Shown here one piece after another: positions 1-5,566 of a stretch of 5,646 nt of DNA. The DNA comes from an uncultured Clostridia bacterium. GTDB lineage: Bacteria; Bacillota; Clostridia; UBA1381. Location of the stretch: the NCBI GenBank assembly GCA_910585485.1, contig CAJUEZ010000076.1, positions 1-5,646 on the forward strand, read 5' to 3'. A program made the translations under genes and the position numbers. The notes below the pieces were generated by a model that worked only from the letters and a program-made list of their open reading frames with translations, was not told the origin of the DNA and did no database searches. Positions within the stretch are counted from its first letter, which is position 1; each line of letters opens with the position of its first letter.

Positions 1-1
1 A

Positions 2-841
2 GCTGACGGTTCGATACAGCTTTTCCGTCCTGAAAAGAATATGGCAAGAATGAATGTTTCTTGCGAAAGACTTTGTATTCCTTTGATTGACGAGGAATTT
101 GCAATTAAAGCAATTAAGGAACTTGTAAAGGTTGACGCGGATTGGGTTCCGTCACAGCCTGAAACATCATTATATATCAGACCATATATTTTTGCGAACG
201 ATGTTCACGTAGGAGTTCATCCGGCAAAGCATCTTATATTCGCAATAATTCTTTCGCCTGTGGGCGCGTATTATCCAAACGGTATTGAACCTGTAAAGAT
301 TTTTGTTGAGCAGAAGTATGTCCGCGCGGTAGTGGGCGGAACAGGTTTCACTAAAGCGGGCGCGAATTACGCTATTTCTCTGAAGGGTCAGGAGGAAGCT
401 GAGGCTCAGGGCTATATTCAGACATTGTGGCTTGACGGTGTTGAGAAGAAATACATTGAGGAAGTTGGCTCAATGAATGTATTCTTTAAGATTGACGGAG
501 AAATTGTAACTCCGGCACTTGTAGGCTCAATTTTAAGCGGTATTACAAGAATGTCAATTATTGAACTTTTACAGTCAAAAGGTTATAAAGTTTCAGAAAG
601 AAGACTCTCAATTAACGAGCTTGTAGAAGCTTATAAAGCAGGCAAATTGGAGGAAGCATGGGGTACGGGTACTGCCGCTGTTATATCTCCGATTGGCGAA
701 CTGAAATACGGCGATACTGTAATGACTGTTAACAACGGTAAAATCGGCGAGGTTTCTCAGATGCTTTATGATACTCTTACAGGTATCCAGTGGGGCAAAA
801 TTAAGGATGAATTTGGCTGGACAGTTAAGATTGACGAGTAA
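2..841 (+). CDS. ilvE: Branched-chain amino acid aminotransferase, C-terminal part (5' end outside window)
   Basis: PLP-dependent cytosolic enzyme that moves the amino group between glutamate and the branched-chain 2-oxo acids, the last step of valine, leucine and isoleucine synthesis and the first of their breakdown. The reading frame is open from base 2. The 13 codons before the ATG at 41 encode family sequence (SIQLFRPEKN, leading into MARMN), so that ATG is internal and the gene starts off the left edge. About 280 codons are present; this BCAT group is usually around 340-360 residues, so roughly 60-80 N-terminal residues are missing. The Schiff-base lysine is in GFTKAGANYA (codon 353-355). 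Other family blocks are LSPVGAYY, EVGSMNVFF (cofactor and substrate site) and WGTGTAAVISPI near the C-terminus. The layout is that of the eukaryote-like BCAT branch rather than the shorter E. coli type. It ends at TAA 839-841, just before a strong terminator. The family is certain; the substrate range is inferred. Confidence 0.95.
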   Translation, partial: ADGSIQLFRPEKNMARMNVSCERLCIPLIDEEFAIKAIKELVKVDADWVPSQPETSLYIRPYIFANDVHVGVHPAKHLIFAIILSPVGAYYPNGIEPVKIFVEQKYVRAVVGGTGFTKAGANYAISLKGQEEAEAQGYIQTLWLDGVEKKYIEEVGSMNVFFKIDGEIVTPALVGSILSGITRMSIIELLQSKGYKVSERRLSINELVEAYKAGKLEEAWGTGTAAVISPIGELKYGDTVMTVNNGKIGEVSQMLYDTLTGIQWGKIKDEFGWTVKIDE

Positions 842-853
842 GCTGATTAAAGT

Positions 854-888
854 AAAACAGGTTTGTATTAAAAATACAAACCTGTTTT
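854..888 (+). terminator. Rho-independent terminator of the aminotransferase gene, probably shared with the convergent DUF421 gene
   Basis: Perfect 15-bp inverted repeat, 854-868 pairing with 874-888, with a tiny A-rich loop. The right arm runs into TTTTTT (885-890), giving a U-tract on the plus strand. It starts 12 bases after the aminotransferase stop. It also lies just past the stop of the minus-strand gene (901), where the left arm gives UUUU on that strand, so it can act in both directions between convergent genes. Confidence 0.9.
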
Positions 889-900
889 TTGCTGTTTATA

Positions 901-1608
901 TTATTGAAAAGGATCGTTCTTTGGAGCGTCTTCCGTTTTACGGTAAATATATAATACATTATCCGCGTCACATTCCGCGAGAAAAACGTCCTGTATGTTT
1001 CCCACTTTTTGTTTTTGCAGTTCCTTTTCAAGCCATTGCTTGTTATTACCGGTATACTTTAAATTTTCAAACATAATCTGTCCGTCAAGTATAACAGTAT
1101 GGCGAGCCGCGTCATCATTGACTGCTAAATTCAGGTCTTGTGTGTTAACAGGTCTTGCATAGGCTTTTGGAAGAAAAGAGATTTTGCCGTTTTCTTCAAG
1201 GATTGCGGAATGAATGTCGTTAGTATTAAAGAAACCGTTCAGACGGCATTGTACAAGGAAATCATTAATATCAATTTTGGCGGTTCGGAAATTTTTAGGG
1301 TAGAATTTTCCGTTTTCAACAAGCATTATTGAGCGTCCCGTAAAGAAGCGGCGGTATTTCAGACTTTTTTCGCTGATATATGATATAAACCATATAATAA
1401 TTGTGTACATAACTATTGCGAGCAGTGGATAATAAAATTCACCGTCGAGTGAGGTAGCCATTTCCGCGGCTATTGAGCCAATAGTTATACCGTTGATATA
1501 ATCAAACATACTCAGTTCTGACATTTGTTTGTTGCCTATTACTTTTGTGGAAAAGAATAGTACCATTAAAGACCCGATTGATGTTAATATTATTTTTATA
1601 AAATTCAT
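901..1608 (-). CDS. DUF421 / YetF-family membrane protein
   Basis: A 235-residue protein matching the DUF421 (YetF, YcaP, YdfS, YrbG) family by its order of motifs. Three hydrophobic stretches form the N-terminal membrane part (about residues 4-24, 37-52 and 60-79). Between the first two is the family signature IGNKQMSELSMFDYINGI. The rest is the soluble alpha/beta YetF domain: GRSIMLVENGKF (91-102), a DINDFLVQCRLNGFF helix, AILEENGKISFLPK (135-148), then a second similar half with TVILDGQIMFENLKYTG (171-187) and VFLAECD near the end. The length is normal and the gene looks intact. The start is set by AAAGGAGTG (minus strand, about 1614-1622) seven bases before the ATG. Biochemical function is not established; DUF421 proteins occur in spore membranes of some Bacillus, so an envelope or spore role is possible but only inferred. 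A terminator separates it from the upstream gene, so it probably has its own promoter, though I see no convincing one in the 55-base gap. Confidence 0.88.
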   Translation of the reverse strand: MNFIKIILTSIGSLMVLFFSTKVIGNKQMSELSMFDYINGITIGSIAAEMATSLDGEFYYPLLAIVMYTIIIWFISYISEKSLKYRRFFTGRSIMLVENGKFYPKNFRTAKIDINDFLVQCRLNGFFNTNDIHSAILEENGKISFLPKAYARPVNTQDLNLAVNDDAARHTVILDGQIMFENLKYTGNNKQWLEKELQKQKVGNIQDVFLAECDADNVLYIYRKTEDAPKNDPFQ

Positions 1609-1613
1609 ACTTT

Positions 1614-1622
1614 CACTCCTTT
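1614..1622 (-). promoter_or_regulatory. Ribosome binding site of the DUF421 gene
   Basis: The minus strand reads AAAGGAGTG then about 5-7 bases then ATG (1608-1606). This fixes the start of the DUF421 protein at 1608. Confidence 0.8.
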
Positions 1623-1648
1623 ACGCTTATTATGCGCAGAAAGGAAAG

Positions 1649-1678
1649 AAAAAAACAGTATCTCTAAAAATACTGTTT
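1649..1678 (-). terminator. Rho-independent terminator closing the repeat-protein/glycosyltransferase operon
   Basis: On the minus strand AAACAGTA (1678-1671) pairs with TACTGTTT (1660-1653), extendable by one A-T pair, around an 8-10-base loop. Seven T's follow (1655-1649). The stop codon TAG (1666-1664) sits in the loop and the last Lys-Gln-Tyr codons lie in the 5' arm, so terminator and coding sequence overlap. It points away from the glycosyltransferase gene and toward the DUF421 gene, insulating the two. Confidence 0.8.
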
Positions 1679-2500
1679 AAGATTTTCTATATTCTTCATT
1701 ATCTCATACATATGCGGGTATTCATGCACTATTCTGTTTATACACCGCCGGCAAAAATCGTATCTGAGAGCGCCGTTATCACGCATTTGCTGTTTCATTC
1801 CCCATGTATGCGTAAAACAATTTTCTCCGTCTGTAAACAATCTTTCAAGATTTGAAAATGCCGAAACGGAAGCGTTGATTTTTTTAGCGCACATATTAAG
1901 AAGTCTTTGCTCCGCAAATACCATATATGTCAGATAATCATTTTCTTCTTTCGTTCCGCGCATAAATTTAATTGACTCGTCAGTGTAATATTTTAGCAAG
2001 TCATTGTTTTTTATAATACAAAACGCTGTATTGCACGCTTTTAAATTCCAGTCAAAATCATCATCAAAGACATATCCGTTTATATTAAAATGTTCTTTTG
2101 GCGGATATACATCGGGGTATAAATCCTCAAAATGAATGATATTCACATCGGACATTTTATCAGTATCGAGAGTTTTCCATACTATAAAATCAGTATCAAT
2201 CATAGCTATCGGAGCGTTCTCCCGCCTCAGCGCGAAGATTTTACCTGCCGCCCAGAATACAGAGGAATTTACGTCAATATCGTCAAGAACGTTTTCCATG
2301 CTGTCCCATATCGGTGAAAGACCTATTTTGTTATAATACTCTATCCCCGCGGAGTCTGTAACCATTTTAATAGAACCGTTTTTTTCCCGCCATTTAAGCG
2401 CAGATAAAATGGTCGTAAGGATTTCAAAATCCTCAACTTCATAAGGACGATTAAATTTATTAATGAAGGGTTTTGTCCAGTTTATATGTATTGCGTTCAT
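1664..2500 (-). CDS. Glycosyltransferase-like protein (resembles the family I recall as DUF6734)
   Basis: A 278-residue soluble protein with no signal peptide or membrane helix. The features are those of a GT-A-fold glycosyltransferase. There is a strand-turn KMVTDSAGIEYYNKIGL (45-61), then WAAGKIFALRRENAPIAMID (83-102) ending in the acidic motif DTDF (102-105), the usual place for metal and nucleotide-sugar binding. NTAFCIIKNNDLLKYY (157-172) resembles the acceptor-side loop of sugar transferases. EQRLLNMCAKK (197-207) and FTHTWGMKQQ (229-238) look like the last conserved blocks. From memory these match proteins labelled DUF6734, but I could not check this. The start is 7 bases after the repeat-protein stop. 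Its ribosome binding site (AGGTGA) overlaps that stop, so it is co-transcribed and probably translationally coupled. The likely job, inferred from this pairing, is to put sugar on the repeat protein. A fully different substrate remains possible. Confidence 0.7.
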   Translation of the reverse strand: MNAIHINWTKPFINKFNRPYEVEDFEILTTILSALKWREKNGSIKMVTDSAGIEYYNKIGLSPIWDSMENVLDDIDVNSSVFWAAGKIFALRRENAPIAMIDTDFIVWKTLDTDKMSDVNIIHFEDLYPDVYPPKEHFNINGYVFDDDFDWNLKACNTAFCIIKNNDLLKYYTDESIKFMRGTKEENDYLTYMVFAEQRLLNMCAKKINASVSAFSNLERLFTDGENCFTHTWGMKQQMRDNGALRYDFCRRCINRIVHEYPHMYEIMKNIENLKQYF

Positions 2501-2501
2501 A

Positions 2502-2512
2502 ATTCACCTATA
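2502..2512 (-). promoter_or_regulatory. Ribosome binding site of the glycosyltransferase-like gene, overlapping the upstream stop
   Basis: The minus strand reads ATATAGGTGAATTATG. The AGGTGA Shine-Dalgarno shares bases with the TAG stop (2510-2508) of the repeat-protein gene, and the ATG begins at 2500. Ribosomes finishing the first gene would be placed on the start of the second. Confidence 0.7.
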
Positions 2513-2960
2513 TTAAGTTAATTCCGTATCCGTTTACCATTATACATTTTCCCTCTTGTGTTTCAGACTCCTCCGCTGACAGAAGAGAAAGCGCGGATAA
2601 ATTGCTGTAAGAGGAGGTGTAGGAGGTTTGGTAAGACGAAACATATGAAGCGGCATAAGACGCTGAATATGAGGTTGCATACGACGAGGAAAAACTTGTT
2701 CCAGTCGAGTACTCATACTCGTATCTATACCTGTATGACGTCATAAAATAGCTTGACAAAAAGTATGAGGAGGCAGAGCTTGTATAAAAATCCTCTTTTG
2801 TCATATCTATTATCGCGTTTACAGAACCTATAGTTGTATACGATATATTCGGTGAGAAAGGAAGGATAAAATCATTATCACAAAGGGCTATTGATGAAAT
2901 ACCGCTTTTTAAAGCGTTGTCAAGCTCATTCTGATTAAAAACAATAGTGTCAAAAATCAT
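2508..2960 (-). CDS. Ser/Tyr tetrapeptide-repeat protein of unknown function, partner of the downstream glycosyltransferase-like gene
   Basis: A 150-residue protein in three parts. Residues 1-58 form a compact N-terminal domain (FNQNELDNALKSG, SIALCDNDFILPF, NISYTTIGSVNAIID). Residues 60-119 are low complexity: SSYFL/SSYFM/TSY with Tyr every five residues, then RYRYEYEY with Tyr every two, then SF and seven S-Y pairs at exactly four-residue spacing (Y94, 98, 102, 106, 110, 114, 118). Residues 120-150 form a cap ending GKCIMVNGYGINLI. There is no signal peptide and no membrane segment; the only two cysteines are C27 and C139. I chose ATG 2960 because AAGGAGG lies eight bases before it; an in-frame TTG at 2978 sits inside that Shine-Dalgarno and is unlikely. 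The gene has its own promoter and is coupled to a glycosyltransferase-like gene, so the Ser/Thr-rich repeat may be a glycosylation target (inference). No family with known function recognised. Alternatives are a modified-peptide precursor or a self-assembling structural protein. Confidence 0.85.
   Translation of the reverse strand: MIFDTIVFNQNELDNALKSGISSIALCDNDFILPFSPNISYTTIGSVNAIIDMTKEDFYTSSASSYFLSSYFMTSYRYRYEYEYSTGTSFSSSYATSYSASYAASYVSSYQTSYTSSYSNLSALSLLSAEESETQEGKCIMVNGYGINLI
2604..2783 (-). repeat. Coding low-complexity repeat, 12-nt period xxSY units plus Tyr-rich blocks
   Basis: This stretch encodes residues 60-119 of the repeat protein. In the last part (2684-2607) each 12-nt unit is NNN NNN TCN TAY. 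The seven phased Ser codons use TCG, TCA, TCT, TCA, TCT, TCC, TCT, that is, all four TCN codons. The seven phased Tyr codons are four TAT followed by three TAC. Third bases vary while the protein pattern holds, so the repeat is kept at the protein level rather than being a fresh DNA duplication. Confidence 0.85.
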
Positions 2961-2967
2961 TTTACCC

Positions 2968-2974
2968 GCCTCCT
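2968..2974 (-). promoter_or_regulatory. Strong ribosome binding site of the repeat-protein gene
   Basis: The minus strand reads AAGGAGG, eight bases, then ATG (2960-2958). It is a full-length match to the anti-Shine-Dalgarno, suggesting high translation. It decides the start codon against the TTG at 2978 that overlaps it. Confidence 0.85.
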
Positions 2975-3043
2975 TCAAATAGAATATTCCGATTATCCGC
3001 AGCTAACAAATATTATTCTGTAATTTATTGCGGCATATAAAAT

Positions 3044-3052
3044 ATTATATCA
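3044..3052 (-). promoter_or_regulatory. Extended -10 promoter of the repeat-protein/glycosyltransferase operon
   Basis: The minus strand carries TGATATAAT, a perfect extended -10 (TGnTATAAT), in the gap between the YihY stop (3076) and the repeat-protein start (2960). No good TTGACA is found 17 bases upstream (the hexamer there is TATCAT), which is usual for extended -10 promoters. Transcription would start near 3037, leaving a leader of about 76 bases. Confidence 0.6.
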
Positions 3053-3075
3053 TAAATCCAAGTAAAATGATAGGG

Positions 3076-3909
3076 TTATTTTTTAAAAAATCCATCTGAA
3101 TACATTTTATTTATTTGAGCGCCGAAAAGAAATATATTCATATAGAAATAAACCCAAAGCATTAACAACACAACCGCTGCAAGAGAACCGTATACATACG
3201 AGTAATTTGAAAAGTTTTCAATATATATTGAGTAAATAAACGAAAAAGCCATCCAACCCGCGGCTGCGAAAAACGCGCCCCGAAGCTGCGATTTAAAGCT
3301 GCCGCTGCTTTTTGGCAAAAATTTATACGCGAGAGCGAATATAAATGTCAAATACACAGTAAAAATAAGTATTTTCCCGCGTAGGAAAAAACTGAAAATC
3401 GCTGACAGAATAGCGGATCGTCCGCTGATAAAGTGTTCAAGCCTGTTTCCAAAACCGAAAAATACAATTGTCAGTATAAGCGCGGCGATAAAGGCGAGAG
3501 TATAAATAATTGATAAAACCCGGCTGTAAAGATAGTTGCGCCTGTGTGTGTGATACACCTTGCTGAGACCTGTGTAAAGCGCCATAACACCTCTTGAGGA
3601 AAGCCATAGTGTGGATATAGCGGAAATTGAAATCACGGAAATTGACGCGGTTTTATCAAACAGTTCATCTATGATTGTTGACAGCAGCATGCTTATTTCG
3701 GCGGGCGCAAAAGAATTTACTGTATGGAGAATTGTCTCTTTGTCAAGCTGAATAAAAGACTTCATCAATGTGAATACAAGAAGGAGAAAGGGAATCGCGG
3801 AAATAGTAATAAAAAAAGACGCCTGCGCCGCGTATACCCCTATATCATCGCCTGTGAGTCTTATTAGAAAATCCGAAAACTTTTTCAAATTGATTTTTAA
3901 TATTTTCAT
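3076..3909 (-). CDS. YihY/BrkB-family integral membrane protein
   Basis: A 277-residue cytoplasmic-membrane protein with about six hydrophobic helices (roughly residues 32-50, 91-110, 134-154, 180-198, 212-229 and 240-262). The family motifs occur in order: YAAQASFF with a Pro near the end of helix 1, then LWLSSRGVMALYTGLSKVY after helix 2, AYKFLPK after helix 4, and the C-terminal block YVYGSLAAVVLLMLWVYF followed by NIFLFGAQIN. The length and layout are normal for the YihY/UPF0761 family, once thought to be ribonuclease BN; its real function is unsettled and a transport or envelope role is usually assumed. I placed the start at ATG 3909, preceded by GGGTGGA at a suitable distance; an upstream in-frame ATG at 3924 (five more residues) has only a weak AAAGA. 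No terminator is visible after its stop, so some read-through into the repeat-protein operon is possible. Confidence 0.9.
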   Translation of the reverse strand: MKILKINLKKFSDFLIRLTGDDIGVYAAQASFFITISAIPFLLLVFTLMKSFIQLDKETILHTVNSFAPAEISMLLSTIIDELFDKTASISVISISAISTLWLSSRGVMALYTGLSKVYHTHRRNYLYSRVLSIIYTLAFIAALILTIVFFGFGNRLEHFISGRSAILSAIFSFFLRGKILIFTVYLTFIFALAYKFLPKSSGSFKSQLRGAFFAAAGWMAFSFIYSIYIENFSNYSYVYGSLAAVVLLMLWVYFYMNIFLFGAQINKMYSDGFFKK

Positions 3910-3962
3910 AATGTCCACCCGCATTCTTTATTAATATTGCCTCGAAAATTAAGTATTTAAAT

Positions 3963-4030
3963 AAAATAGGTTTCAGAAGTTAATCAACGAGAAATATATT
4001 AATATTATCATATACTCCAAAACCTATTTT
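3963..4030. repeat. Spaced 11-bp inverted repeat upstream of the YihY gene
   Basis: AAAATAGGTTT at 3963-3973 is the exact reverse complement of AAACCTATTTT at 4020-4030, with 46 AT-rich bases between. It could form a long-loop hairpin in the YihY leader, act as a weak terminator for the upstream gene, or be a regulator site. The sequence alone does not decide. Confidence 0.5.
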
Positions 4031-4071
4031 TAGTCTATTATTTTATTTTTCGGTTTAATACGTTTTTTTGC

Positions 4072-4098
4072 GCGGCATGCAAAAAGGACGCATGCCGC
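4072..4098 (-). terminator. GC-rich hairpin after the glucosaminidase gene, probable terminator
   Basis: Perfect 9-bp stem GCGGCATGC / GCATGCCGC (4072-4080 with 4090-4098) around a 9-base loop, 16 bases past the glucosaminidase stop (4115). The placement fits a terminator. On the minus strand, however, the hairpin is followed by GCAAAAAAA rather than a T-run, so it is not a textbook rho-independent site. It may act as an RNA 3'-end stabiliser or with Rho. Confidence 0.5.
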
Positions 4099-4114
4099 TG
4101 TTATTTCTGATATT

Positions 4115-5509
4115 TTATTGAATTTGCAATCTGTTTTGTCCGGAGAAAACAGGTATTTCAAAATGATATTTTGCTGATGGAAATGCCTCAAACATGCCGC
4201 TCATATCATGCGCCTGTTTTGAAGCCCACGCAATATCGGTAGCATATTGGTGAGAAGCAGGCTGTACCGGATTCCATCGCATTTTATAAAGCGTGTTTTG
4301 CTCATATTTTGAATTATTTATATAATTATCGCTTATCCACTGAGCTCCGCCTTCTATCGCCTTTTCGATACTCGTCCAGCCGTGTTCGTAGGCATATTGT
4401 GCTCCGCCTTCTATAGGAGAAGAATCCACCGCTCCTATGCCGAAAAGATTATATACAGTAGTTCCGTTATAATCAATGCCGGAGGCAAGTTCTGAGGTAC
4501 CATTGCCCGATTCCAGACATGCGTGTATTACAAGGTATACCTCGCTGAGATTATTAGAATCCGCGGCGGATTTAAACGTTGAGCCTTGTCCGTCCAAAAC
4601 ACCTTTTCCGCTGAGATATAAGTCAAGCATTGAAGCGTCCACTTCGTTTGAAGCGCTGAGGTTCATAAACTGATATTTTTCATATCCAGAAATAAGATTT
4701 TCGGGATTTGAGTACTGTATAACTTCCTCCCTTTGAGCCGGATATATGGCATTTGTGAATATTGTCGGAGAGGCAGTCATTTGAGCGTCAGCAAGGTCGT
4801 CAAGCGAAATGTCATAGTCTGTGTAAACAACAGGTATGGATTCTTTACGTTTTTCCCACGTAGTGACTGTAACGCTGCATTTAGCCCTGAATCCTCCGTC
4901 TTCGGTAACGGCGTAAATATCAGTAGAACCTATGCCGCATGGGTATACCAATCCTTCTTTATCAACAAACGCTACAGACTCGTCTTCGCTGTACCATTTC
5001 ACATCGCGTATTGTCGCGTCTGACGGTGTAAAGATAGGTTCAAGCTGCGCGGTTACCGGCTTGTCGGCATAAAGCGTCATGGAACTTTGCGACATGGAAA
5101 CGCTGTCTACACCTTTTACAACCCGTACCTTGAATTTTGCGAAGGCTTTGCCGCATCGTATATCTATCATAGTGTCTCCGATTTTTCCCGTGGGAGTAAC
5201 AGCGCCGTTTTTATCAACATGAGCGATGCTTTCATCCTCGGATTTGTATGTAATCGTTTTGTCGTATGTATTTAAAGGCATAACAGCCGCTTCTATTTGA
5301 AACGGTGTGTTTGGTCTGCCCGCGTAAAAGATTATTTTACCCTGTTTTAGATTTATTGTTTCGGCTGCCACCTTGTCCCATAAAGGTCTCGGATTAATGT
5401 AAACACAGTCAGAAACATATGTATTATCATCTATTTCCACGCTGTAAGCGCCAAATACATGCGGCGCGCACAAGCATAGCGCGCATAGTATTATTAATAG
5501 CTTTTTCAA
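4115..5509 (-). CDS. Secreted cell-wall N-acetylglucosaminidase with two Ig-like domains
   Basis: A 464-residue exported peptidoglycan hydrolase, expected to cut the glycan between GlcNAc and MurNAc during wall remodelling or cell separation. Residues 1-20 are a signal peptide (LKKLLIIL, hydrophobic core, cleavage near HVFG/AYS). Two bacterial Ig-like (Big_2 type) domains follow, about 53-131 and 135-217, each with the signature S-E-D-E-S-(I/V)-A-x-V-D-K-x-G. Residues about 287-439 are the glucosaminidase (LytD/GH73-like) domain: LYLSGKGVLDGQGSTF, then LVIHACLESGNGTS with the likely catalytic Glu 333 (codon 4513-4511), NLFGIGAVD, and WISDNYINN. The start is TTG 5509, preceded by AGGTGG seven bases away. 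An earlier in-frame TTG at 5542 overlaps the promoter -10 and lies upstream of the expected transcript start, so it cannot be the main start. The Ig-like domains may hold it at the cell surface (inference). The gene is complete and appears single. Confidence 0.92.
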   Translation of the reverse strand: MKKLLIILCALCLCAPHVFGAYSVEIDDNTYVSDCVYINPRPLWDKVAAETINLKQGKIIFYAGRPNTPFQIEAAVMPLNTYDKTITYKSEDESIAHVDKNGAVTPTGKIGDTMIDIRCGKAFAKFKVRVVKGVDSVSMSQSSMTLYADKPVTAQLEPIFTPSDATIRDVKWYSEDESVAFVDKEGLVYPCGIGSTDIYAVTEDGGFRAKCSVTVTTWEKRKESIPVVYTDYDISLDDLADAQMTASPTIFTNAIYPAQREEVIQYSNPENLISGYEKYQFMNLSASNEVDASMLDLYLSGKGVLDGQGSTFKSAADSNNLSEVYLVIHACLESGNGTSELASGIDYNGTTVYNLFGIGAVDSSPIEGGAQYAYEHGWTSIEKAIEGGAQWISDNYINNSKYEQNTLYKMRWNPVQPASHQYATDIAWASKQAHDMSGMFEAFPSAKYHFEIPVFSGQNRLQIQ

Positions 5510-5533
5510 GTAATCACCACCTATATATAAATC

Positions 5534-5562
5534 ATTGTACAAAATTTATATGGCAATGTCAA
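5534..5562 (-). promoter_or_regulatory. Sigma-A-type promoter of the glucosaminidase gene
   Basis: The minus strand has TTGACA (5562-5557), a 17-base spacer and TACAAT (5539-5534): perfect -35, ideal spacing, one mismatch in the -10. Transcription would start near 5527, about 18 bases before the TTG start at 5509, with the ribosome binding site in between. Confidence 0.88.
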
Positions 5563-5566
5563 TGGG

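Larger units (their letters stand above)
3925..4114. other. Intergenic gap between the glucosaminidase and YihY genes
   Basis: These 190 very AT-rich bases hold no gene that I can support. They contain a GC-rich hairpin at 4072-4098 and an 11-bp inverted repeat at 3963-3973/4020-4030. A promoter for the YihY gene should lie here, but I see only weak candidates, for example TTGATT at about 3988-3993 (minus strand) without a good -10. Confidence 0.5.

Noticed and set aside
768..1332. Plus-strand open frames over the end of the aminotransferase and the DUF421 gene
   Set aside because: They overlap clear family matches in another frame or strand and run through the terminator at 854-888.
1625..1634. 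CATAATA resembling a sporulation sigma-G/F -10 box before the DUF421 gene
   Set aside because: No matching -35 element at the right distance (TGTTTT instead of TGAATR), and the start site would fall almost on the ribosome binding site.
2607..2684. CRISPR-like or phase-variable DNA repeat
   Set aside because: The period is 12 bases with divergent third positions and no spacers; it is a coding repeat, and copies are too different at DNA level for easy slippage.
2558..2746. Open frame on the plus strand through the Ser/Tyr repeat region
   Set aside because: It is the antisense of the repeat tract, has no ribosome binding site, and its composition simply mirrors the repeat; the minus-strand gene has a promoter, a full Shine-Dalgarno and a coupled neighbour.
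2508..2960. Precursor of a radical-SAM or cytochrome-type cross-linked peptide
   Set aside because: Tyr-rich cores exist in such systems, but no radical SAM, P450, peptidase or exporter gene is present in the window; the only partner looks like a glycosyltransferase.
2997..3033. Leader stem CCGCA/TGCGG in the 5' region of the repeat-protein transcript as a riboswitch
   Set aside because: Only five base pairs around a 27-base AT-rich loop, and no known riboswitch motif is recognisable.
5440..5509. Lipoprotein signal in the glucosaminidase (several Cys near the N-terminus)
   Set aside because: The Cys residues lie inside the hydrophobic core without a [LVI][AST][GA]C lipobox at the end; an ordinary signal peptide fits better.
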